Positions 34,101 to 46,100 of a stretch of DNA of 64,000 bases are shown one piece after another. Made by a program: the position numbers and the translations under genes. The number at the start of each line of letters is the position of its first letter. The stretch's first letter is position 1. Below the pieces are notes generated by a model. The model did not search any database, was not told the origin of the DNA, and worked only from the letters and a program-made list of their open reading frames with translations. Source of the DNA: Mytilisepta virgata (lineage: Eukaryota > Mollusca > Bivalvia > Mytilida > Mytilidae); contig CM051520.1 of NCBI GenBank assembly GCA_028015205.1, forward strand, positions 65,790,694-65,854,693, read 5' to 3'.

Positions 34101-37100
34101 AATATTATCCAAATCGGTCAAGAAATAAATTTGCTAGAGCGCTTACATGAAAATTTTGTCAATTTTCTAAGTTATTAAGGGGCATAACTCCTACAAAAAT
34201 ATTTCGACATGACTCATCTTCGAACTCCCTTGAGGTATCATTGAGTTAAAGCTACTGTATAAATATTATCCAAATCGGTCAAGAAATAAATTTGCTAGAG
34301 CGCTTACATGAAAATTTTGTCAATTTTCTAAGTTATTAAGGGGCATAACTCCTACAAAAATATTTCGACATGACTCATCTTCGAACTGCCTTGAGGTATC
34401 ATTGAGTTAAAGCTACTGTATAAATATTATCTAAATCGGTCAAGAAATAAATTTGCTAGAGCGCTTACATGAAAATTTTGTCAATTTTCTAAGTTATTAA
34501 GGGGCTTAACTCCTACAAAAATATTTCGACATGACTCATCTTCGAACTCCCTTGAGGTATCATTGAGTTAAAGCTACTGTATAAATATTATCCAAATCGG
34601 TCAAGAAATAAATTTGCTAGAGCGCTTACAAGGTGGACGGATGGACGGACGGACGGACGGACGGACGCCCGGCATTACCATATCCCCCGCATCGCGTTGC
34701 GGCGGGGGACAAAAATCTCTTGTGTAGCAGGCTTTGAAAATGACAAAAACAAAATGTTCTTCAAATAGCAACATAAAAGATGGAGGTAGTAATATTTTAC
34801 ACGTAAGCTTAAATCTTTTAAAAACAACTATAAAAGTGTACACTTACCTCATGTTTTTCTTGATATTCTGACATATCAATTCTTATAAAACTCTACAAGA
34901 AAACAATGTTATATCAGAATTTACAATTTTAAAATGGTGTCCTGTTAAGGAAACAATGGAATATCTCCCTCTTCCATATATCAGTCCTTAGATGGTTCTT
35001 AGTTTTACCTTTTTCATTCATGTTAGTCTGCTGTACAAAACTTATGTACTGTTTTGGGTTTTCAGAATTTTGACCTTGAACACTGCTGATGATACATGAC
35101 TTATTGAAATATGCAAATACAATATATTCAAAAATGATATCAAAGTATGTTTATCTCCCCTATAAAAACCTATATACCCCATACAGATTCCGAAATTTTT
35201 TATACTAAACCAGGTATTTTTTACCGAAACATCAAAGAATTACTTTCACTTACCAAAAATGTGAAATTTTCCTTTAAAAATTACTGGCTGTTCAAGCAAT
35301 CGACTTGATGTTTTTACACAGAACATTAACATGTTTATTGTATGCAACAGTGTTATAATTAAGACTTTTTGAGGTTTCATCACCAAATCTGATGGTAATT
35401 TAATAAAACAAGAGGCTCTCAAGAGCCTGAATCGCTCACCTGGTAAACAATGCACTATAAACTAAATTAATATATTAATGTTTGTTGTAAATTAAACTGA
35501 GTATTAAAGGTCAAGTAAAATGCTGAAAATACCTTTAAAGGCCTTTCAAGAACCTCTGGAAAGAAATGGGCATGAGTTCTCCCTACGCTTGATTAAGATA
35601 CAGTCATGGTCAATCTGATGATTCATAATACAAAATACAAACTTTAATTAATCTTAAAATACAAGTATAAATCTTTTGGTCTATATGTTGTCTTCATTTT
35701 TAAAATGTTTGAAAGAAGTTATGTAAAAATTGTGGGTTAAGGCTTTTTATTGTACTTGAAAAGGAAATATTGCAGGAACAATCATGCTAAGTTTCATCCA
35801 AATCCCCCTAGTAGTTTCAGAGGAGAAGATGTTTGCAAATTTGTTAACAACGATTATGACAGACACCAAGTGATGGCAATTAAAAGCTCACATATTATGA
35901 AGTTTAATCATTGTTTTACAACATTCTCATCATCACCATTCACTAAGGATATCATGTTTACTTTAAAAACCAAATATTGTTGAAATCCGAGCAAGTGTAA
36001 AAAATGGCGGGAAAATGGCAGCCATTTTAAAAATGGCCGTCCAAAACAAACTTTCATCATCATCATTCAACTCGGGATACCATGTTTGCCTTGAAAGTAG
36101 CTTTCATCTTCATTTTATTTCTATAATTCAGGAAAGAATAGCAAAAAACAGCATTTTGACCCCTATGTTCTATTTTTAGTAAGGGCGGACATGTTTTTCG
36201 ACCAATCAAAAATCCAAGCATTAAGTTTTTGCAGGATGCCCTAAGGAACAATCTTACCAAATTTCATTTGATTTTGAATAGTAGTTTTAGAGAAGAAGAT
36301 TTTTGAAATAATAACATAAAAAAAAGCCAAAAATGTCGAAAAAGGGCAATAACTCTAACATCAGTTGACAGATTTTCACGAAAATCACCACACAGGTAGC
36401 TCTCATCATGCTGAACACTTTCAACCTGCAGAATTTGGCATAACCTAATGATTTTTGAGATATTTGCAAAAAACTGTTGTTTGACCCCTATGTTCTATTT
36501 TTAGTAACAGTGGCCATGTTTTTCGACGGATCAAAAATCGAAGCATAAATTTGTCCAGGATACCCTAAGGAACAATCATGCTAAGTTTTATCCAAATCCA
36601 TTCAGTAGTTTCAGAGGAGAAGATTTTTGAAATAATAACATTAAAAAAAGCCAAAAATGTCAAAAAAGGGCAATAACTCTAACATCAGTTGACAGATTTT
36701 CACGAAAATCACCACACAGGTAGCTCTCATCATGCTGAACACTTTCAACCTGCAGAGCTTGCCATAACCTAATGATTTTTGAGATATTTGCAAAAAACTG
36801 TTGTTTGACCCCTATGTTCTATTTTTAGTAACAGTGGCCATGTTTTTCGAGGGATCAAAAATCGAAGCAAAAACTTTGTGCAGGATACCCTAAGGAACAA
36901 TCATGCCAAGTCTTATCCAAATCCATTCAGTAGTTTCAGAGGAGAAGATGTTTGAAAAATTGTTAACGACGACAGACGATGACAGACGACGACGGATGCC
37001 AAGTGATGAGAAAAGCTTTTTTGTATCAAAAACCTGACAACTCTGGCAAATATGACCATTTTGGAATCCCTTATCCAAACATACATGTACTCTTAGTAAA

Positions 37101-40100
37101 TTTTTTATAAAATGTTCCTACAGTTAATTTTGTAAATAATTTTGACAATAATACTGAGACAAAAATAGGCATGAACACTTTCTTACCTTTTTAGGATCTT
37201 TATGTAGATATGCTGCTACCTGCTTTGCCAATTCTGTTTTACCTGATATAATAAATATTCGAAATTCAATAATATTACTAAATAATGAATGGATTTCATT
37301 ACAACTGTTGCACCAAATTTTCCTCCTGCAAATTTTAGAGTAATTAAAGGGAAACTTAAGGGGTTACAGAACACCTAAGGCAGTAAACTAAAAAAAATCA
37401 GCTAAACGTTTTAATCACATACTATTAGTAAAGAGAAAACCACCAAGCTTCTAATGATCAAATTCAGTGTTTGTCAAACTGCTATATATCCAATGAAATT
37501 ATTCCCGTAAATTGTGTTGATAAATTTTTTGAAATTTTTATATTTTTGTCAACATGTCAAAGTAAATATTTCGTCAAAATTTTATGAAAATTAAACGAGC
37601 CAAATACATTTTAGTCAAAGTGTTGGGTACCCCCTTAAGAATTTATTGAGGTTCAAATAATAATAATATCTGCATTATAAGTTAGATAACAAAATTTCTT
37701 TTTATCTTGTCAGCCAAAATAACTAAATGAAATTATTTCATGTAATTACATTTATGCATGAGCCAATTTTAGTTTCATGTGATAGAATAATCAGAGGATT
37801 CAAGAATTGCTGGATTAGAAATTTTTTTAAAATCTGTTCTGTTTTATGATCAGGCATTGTCTACAAAACATTCTGGAATCTGTTTTTTGGTCTAATCATC
37901 CTTTACCTTGTTTATGCTACATAACAGACTGTAAATGAAGCAGGAACCGCTCATCATTGAGTTAACTCATGGTTTTTATAGTAATTCCTGTCAACCCTAG
38001 TTTTTAGTTTTCAGTTTTGTCTTTTGTATTTGTTTATTTATATTTCCAGCTTTTTCTCACTTTTGAGACAGGGCAGTTCCTATTTTTACCCCTGTGAGAT
38101 TTTCTGATCTCACCAACGGGTGAGATAAGGAATTCACATGCCCTTTACCATCAAACTATCTACTCAGGCTTTTTACATAATACATTTAAAGTTGTACATT
38201 CTTTATGAGAAGTATTAGTCAAATATAAAGTTTACATTAAAATGTTATTCCAGTTCAACAAAATGCTATTCCAGTTCAAAAAAATGCTATTCCAGTTGAA
38301 AAGAACCATTAAACTCACTGGAATTGTAATCAAAACAATTCTGTAAACTCGGGCACATGTTTCATATATATTACGTCCCAAAAGGGGAAGTAACTCGTTG
38401 ATGTAAACAATGGCCTGCAACCCATTTTTGGCTTGTTGTTTTGAGTGTTTGGGATGAGAAACAGAATCAAACACCATGGAAAGTAGAAGACTGGAAAATC
38501 TCAGACACCCTCGGGCAAGAATTCCAACGTCTCCAACTCGGCAAACCTCTTTGGAGGACAGGAAATCTATTGTTTTAAATATATCATTATTTACCTATTC
38601 CTGAAGATCCAAGAAACAAAAACACCAATGGATGATCTTCATCATACCAACCATTTTCTTTCCGTCTTACAGCTGAAATGAAAGATGTATATTCTTTTGT
38701 GTATAAATGAACTCACTAACTGACAATGAAAAATTTAATTTTCACAAGAACAAAAATCCATACTAATTTTCTTAATAACAATTACCATACAAAATTATAG
38801 TACAGTGGAACAAGCTATGAATTAAAATACTGAAACATCAAAGTCTCTCTATATATATTTTAAAACACCTATTTAACAGTGATAGTTTTTTTTTAATTTT
38901 CTACTATAAATAAGTCCTAACAACTTTCGGCTGTCGTCTGTAAAACCACCACTCAAATAAGGCTAATGACATACAGATCTATGGATTCAGATGTTTTGTC
39001 AACATATTATTTTATTAACAAATATTCATTCTGTTTACTGCTCTCACCTAACAAAAATTACATTTTATTGATATACTGACAGTGAATGATTGGATACCAG
39101 ATTCCTGGCCAATTGTAAACTGTTTAGCATACCAGCAGACTTTTTTTTATGCCATCCTCTTGGGTAATGATAAACTCTCTGTTACTATCAATAGACATTG
39201 TATTAATGGCTCATTCCTGAGTAATGATGGACTTGTTTAAATACCAGCAGAAACTGTGTTAATTGCTCCTTCCTGCCCAATGATGAATTGCCTCAGCCTC
39301 TCTTCCAGTGGAAACTTTCTCCTCTCTTCAGCTGCTTTGGCCTCCTTCAACTCAGTAAACTGTAATAGAAGATCAGAAAACTTTGTATGGGAAACTATTC
39401 TTCAAGTCAATTTCGTTTGACAAACTTCAACTGATACCATTTGTCCATACGTCCATTCGTTTCATATACCCTATTTAGGAAACCAGTTCAGTTAGTAATG
39501 ACTGGTTCAAAAACGTGTATTACTACGATAGCTGTGTTTGTTCAATCCATATGCAACCAGTTCATTGTTTACAATTGTAAATATAAAATGTATGTGTCAA
39601 CCGAATTTATTTTCTCTGGAAAAATTCTTCGGAAACAATTTTTCTGCCAAAAAGACGACATTCAACACTTTGAAACACTCAAATCTGACACATCTTAAAA
39701 AAATTTCATACCTCACCCACCCTAAAAAAATGCCCCAACGGATTTACACTGAACTCAAAAATGACCCAAACAATGGTAAAAAATCGGAAAGCCACGGATC
39801 CATGGAAAAACTTTCATCCCTGAGATTACAACACAACTTTTGAGTGCAATTATCCTATTTGCCCAGTTATGTAAATTGGTTCAGTTTAATCTTCAAGTAG
39901 CACAATGCCAGTCATAAAAAAATTCAGTGAAATGAAGTCAAACAGCCAATCAAATAGATTGATGATGCCCAAAGTAGGAAATGCCCAAAAAAAAACAGCT
40001 CATTTCACTGCAATCACAGGTTTATGATATGTTGATTACCTTTTTCTCAGCATTTTGTAAAATATTACGAACATTGTCACTTTTGACATAGTCTATAGGT

Positions 40101-43100
40101 TGGTGTCCACTCTTATTCTCAATGGTAGGGTCTGCTCCTAAAATGATAAAAAAATTGATATCTTTTTGAATTATGTTGTAGTATAGAACTGTAAATTTAC
40201 TATTGAGATCCATGTTTTCACACAATTAAGGCATATTCATTGCTAAGTTCTTAGATTATAATACTTCTTTACAAAACCGTGTAATGCTTGTATACTCTTC
40301 AGAATTTAAACAAGTTTTAATAACAAAACCCTGCACATGCTGAATTATTCCAAATACCTCACTTGTATAATTACTCTAAATATACATGCTAATAGAGTAG
40401 CAACATTACTTGTTTGATTGTTGATTTCTCTTTTTATTGTGTCTCATCAACATTTACAACTGACTGAGTTCAAATGTCTGAACAATGCTGAGAAAATGCT
40501 GTATTCAGATATTATTTTATTTGGACAAACAATCTCTGTTTCTGAGCATCCATTCTTAATAGTTTGATAAAGTAAATTATTGCCTGTATTAAGGATGTAT
40601 TCTTCTGATGTTTCAATTTTGTTGAAATCTATTTTGGGAATTATTTCCAAAACATGTGAAACAAGTGGAAAATATTAATGAATCTAAAAAATATTATAAT
40701 CCAACTAAACTCTGTGAAAAAATGTGCTTACAATAAGTAGTTTTTGAGTCATAAGATTTTCAAATTTTATAACCAATCTGGTCTAACAGTGTCATCAGCC
40801 AAGATGTTGAGAAAATGGGTGAGGGGTACAAAGAAATGATTTTACCAAAAATATTTACATCCCATATCAATTTTTTCTTTTTAAAATTCTTTAATATGTA
40901 TTTTTTCAATCATTTATAACAAGGAAGTTGAAATTATATGCTCTTTGTTCTACAAAAATGAGAAAAACACCAATTTACTAAATTGACTGCATGGTCATTT
41001 TGACAAAATTTATAAAACTTTCTTATATTAACACCTACCTATAGATTTTTTAAGATTGGTCCACTTCATCTTTAGGGAAAGTATGAAAAAAAGTTTAATT
41101 GCGAAACTGTGATTTTTTTCATGATAATAGCCCAAAAATGAGTAAAAATTGATGAAAAATGGGAAAATCATCAAAAATGGGGTACTTTCAAATGACTGTA
41201 GCAAAAAAAGAAGTCCACCACTATATGATTTTTCTTCATAAATTACTTTCTGACAGTCATATAAACCCAGAAAACAGGTTAAGGAAAAAAGTTTAATACT
41301 AGAAATTTTTGGCTCCTCAGAGGTGTACATCCTTAACACTATTTCCCCCCAAAATATTGCAGCAAAACTGTAGTTGTCAAGAACTATGAAAGATGTCTAT
41401 ATGTTTACAAATGTTGATTATTTCAACTATCCAATAGCTTGAACAGTTTTCATCATACTCTGAGTGTTACTTTACTAAATTTTTTTAATTTTGCACAAAA
41501 AGGAAAATGTACCAGCATCAAGTAGAACTCTGACAATACCAGCATCATCCATTAGAACAGCATAATGTAGTGCAGTACAGCCTTGGAAAGTAGCCTGTCT
41601 ATTTAGTCTATCACTAAATTCATCTTCTCTTGCCATCATGACTAAAATAAGAATTAGTATCATAATTGTAACACCGTTTCTACAACACAAATGTTTTCTG
41701 CTCTCTTAAAGAACAACATTTCTGTTTTTAAAAATGTTTTCCACTGACCATTCAGGGATTAGAAGGTCTGTACAGTTTGCCCATCACAAAATGTTCTGGT
41801 CAAAAGCAATGACCATGCGCTATTTCTTCCATGTTTATTATACATTTTTTTCAATATGAACAAGATTGCTACACGTAGCCATATGTCCCCTGCCACAGAG
41901 AAAAGTCGAAGCCCCACAACATATACAAATGTGTATTATTGAAATGGCGACATAGGATCAAGTACATGTGTTGACTAACAATCCTATAGCATTTGAACAA
42001 AATCTGATCAGTGGTCTCAGAGGAGTTGCATCAACAAAGTGTTCCGATAGTGTCACATGCACAAAAAAGTTAAAGTCCCATAACTCCTGTAAAATTTGTC
42101 GAATCAAAATTGTTGTGCGATAGGATCCAGTACATGTGGTGACTGACAATCCTATAAAATTTGAACGAAATCTGATCAGTGGTCTCAGAGGTTGCATCCA
42201 AAAAGTGTTCCTATAGTCTCAAGAAGAAAAAAGTTAGAGTCCCATTACTCCAGTATAATTTGTCGAATCAATATGGCGGTGCGAAAGAATCAATACATAT
42301 GGTGACTAGCAATCCTACAAAATTTTAACAAAATCCTATCAGTGGCCTCAGAGGAGTTGCTTCCACAAAGTGTTCCTATAGTGTCACATGCACAAAACCG
42401 TTAAAGTCCCATAACACCTGTAAAATTTGTCGAATCACAATCGTGGTGAGATAGGATCAAGTACATGTGGTGACTTACAATCCTACAAAATTTGAACAAA
42501 ATCTGATCAGCAGTCTCAGAGGAGTTGCGTCAACAAAGTTTCCCTATAGTGTCAAATTCAGAAAATAGTTTAAGTCCAATAACTCCTGTAAAATTAGTCG
42601 AATCAAAATGGCAGTGCAAAAGGATCAAGTACATATGGTGACTAAAAGTCCTACAAAATTTTAACGAAATCCAATCAGCGGTCTCAGAGGCAATGCGTCC
42701 ACAAGTAATTGTGATGGACGGACAGATGCAGACAATTACTAAGTCCCTCTATCGCATTTAAAATTATTGCATGCCCTTAAACACCATTTCATGATTAATT
42801 AATACGACTGATGTATTTATATAGAATACAATTACCAAAAACCGAATGCCAAGATAAATTATTGCATCCTGTCAAATGCTTGCAATAATAAAAATATCAA
42901 AATTTGATTTGAATTTAGAGTACTTTGGTTATTTAAGATTTCCAGTTACGTTTGTAATTTTTAAAGGCCATTTAGTGCTTATATTGTGAATTGGACTTGC
43001 TAATTACTGAGATTCTTATGACAACCCTTAAATAATTATTGACCGGTTACCATGTTTAATCTAATTGGATGTTTTCTGACTGATGCAAACCCCACATGCT

Positions 43101-46100
43101 TTCATTTTCATTATCAAAGCATGATTGTATAATATGAACATGGATGTACATGTGAACTATTGATCTCATTTCATTCAAATGTGACAAGAAGTAAATTATA
43201 CCTTGCAAGGCATTGTACCCTTTTTCTCTAGCTATTCTCATGTAATTTGTGTATTCATCTCCCAGATTAGGGTCAGCTCCATTCTTTAACAATAACTCCA
43301 CTGCTCTGTAAATATGCGAGTACAAATTGGTTATAAACAATATATGTGCTTATTCAGTGACAATTTTTAATGCTACTATCACAAACAAGGAATATATATA
43401 GAAGCGCCCAAAAAAAAGAAGAGACCTACCATTCCTTATTTTCAAGGTCATGTTACATGAAACACAGGATTTTTTTTATTTTGGCTTAATGGGATTTTGT
43501 CTCTTTGCCAAACATTTTATACATTTCCTCTTCATTTCGACAACATTTATCTGTTTTTCATAACTAACATATTGATTGCAATCTATGATTAAACAAGCAT
43601 TCTGAGAGTATGGCTGGGCAAAACTATGTCCCCTACCTGCTTAAGCTGTGAGAAAACACACCAAATGCTCTTTGACTATGTGAATCAGACACAGACCTAT
43701 GGATAAAGTGATTCCTAAAAATCCGGAAATATGTTTGCAAGTGATAAACAATAATTAACTGATCAGCCTGAAACTCAAAATTGATCTTGCTCTTCAGTAT
43801 AAGCTCACATACCACAACAAAGATCACTTGGTAAAATGGTTTGCAAAAAAAGTCCAGAAAACTTCTATTTTGACAAGGGCAATAACTCTCACAATAATTA
43901 TCCGATCTGCATAAAAGTCAAACTTAATCTGTACCTCATCATTATAAGCTCATATACCAAAAATAAGATTATTTGGTATAAGGGTTTGCTAAAAAAAAAC
44001 TCTCAAAATAATTGTCCGATCAGCATGTAACTCACAGATGTTTGGAAAACTATAGTGTGACTGACAGAGTGCAAACCTATAGTCCTCTTTGACATTGCTG
44101 GTTGGGGACTAAAAAGATAATTTACTTGAAATTTCTGTTTATTGCAGCAACATGTAGAGCTGTCCATCCTAACTGATGTCTCTTGTTTACATCAACACCA
44201 CTTCTAATTAACCTGTAAAATATTCATCATTTAATGAATTTTATTTTATCATTGATATGTTAGGATTCCTAAAAGTCATCATGGTCATATGTGTGTTTAT
44301 TGTATACATTTTTGTTAAATGGCTGTTGTTTGATCATGCACATCCTACATCCATTTGGTTGACTAAATATGGTTAATATTATTATAGCTTAGTTGGAAAA
44401 ATTCAAGTTCATACATGTAACAACAGAAAGTTTCTTCAAAGGACTTTTAAAACAGGTCCAAGGTGCTCATTGTATATGAGTTATATGAGTAAAAACAACA
44501 TAGGTCCAACTGAAATTTTAAAATTATGATAAACTTATAACAAATCAGTTTCTTTACAACTGACTTTTTTATTTTTTTGTAATCACAATTGATTAGACTT
44601 TAACATATGAACTGTAAAGTACAAGTAATAATTGAAAAAAAACAGTAAAAGTTGTAATCCTTGAGTAGTGCTCTGATATGGTAACATTAATACATGTACA
44701 GACTTCTGCAAGAGGTTTGTTCACTTCTTCAATTCTATATTACTGGTATATAAAATCTTATTGACAGAAATAAGTGGTTTAAGATGAGAAGACCTTTAAA
44801 GGAAAGTTTACACCGGACGGCAAGTGATGGCAATCACTCACATGGCAATAATAAGCTAGGTGAGCTAAAAAAAAATCTAGGTATTTTTAAATTATTTATA
44901 TCGTAAAAATAAGTTAATGAAACTATATCATTTTTATGCAAAATAGAGTCAGGTTCAGCATCTTTTCATCTTTGTCATTAATTGAAAAACTTAAATTTAA
45001 CTTAAGTCCGAAAATTGAACTTTTATCGACCGTTAGTACCTTTATTAAACAATCACTAGAATTGAGTTAAAAAAGGTTCACGTCGGTCAAAGTTATGCTC
45101 TCAGACTTGATGTTATATTTGTCAATTGATGTCATTTTTATTATAATGTCGTGTTGTAATTTGTATGTTTGTAATTTTGATTGACCCTTCTGGGTGTAAA
45201 TTCAAATAAAGATTATTATTAATTTTTTTTAATTTTGTTACTGAATCTAACACCAAATATTGATGAGTATAATCAATTGTAAAATATGCAACCAGCCACT
45301 ACTCAGTGTCTCTTCCAAGTCAGATTATGTTGACTCCCTGTTGTTTCTTTGTGATTTGTGCTCTTTTATGATATTTTGTCTGATGGTTTATCAATTGGTA
45401 TGTCATTGCTGACCTTTCCTTTTATCTATTTTCTACATAGTTCCTCAAAATTGGTATCATATATGTAGAATCCAACCTTTCTAATGTATGATTATCTTTG
45501 TCTTTCACCGCCTCTAACAATCTCAGATCTGAAAAAATAAACCATACATATTAAGAGCTTCTGGCCTTATGGAGGAATTGTGTACTTTATGTACAGTGGA
45601 ACTCCCCTAAACTGGTCCCCATGAAAACCAGATTCCTCTGCAAACCGAAGGCTTTTTTTTGGTCCAGAATTTACAACCTATGTTTTCAAGTAAATAAATC
45701 CTCCAAAAACGGGCCCCTCTGAATTCCGAATACCGGAGATAATTTCCAGTCCAAAATATATTTATTCCTGTCAAATACACCTCTAATAACTGACCGAACT
45801 CTAATATTTTCAGTTAGAAGCAAATTTTAAAAAAAGCCTCACTGATGTGTACAAGTTCTAAAAACCTTGTTCTAATAATGGATTTTAACTTGCTGTTCTA
45901 CCAAAAACTAACGACAAAGCTTAAAGACTATGATGTAGTAACATTTAAACAAGAAACAATGCAAATGTAGTAAATATGTAAATTTCATGACTTTAAATAT
46001 TTCAATTAATTTACTTCCGGTCGGATTTCAGTACAGTCCAGAAGCTCTCAAAACCGGCCAATTTCTACTGTCCCAAAACTGTTCGGTTTACAGAGGTTCC

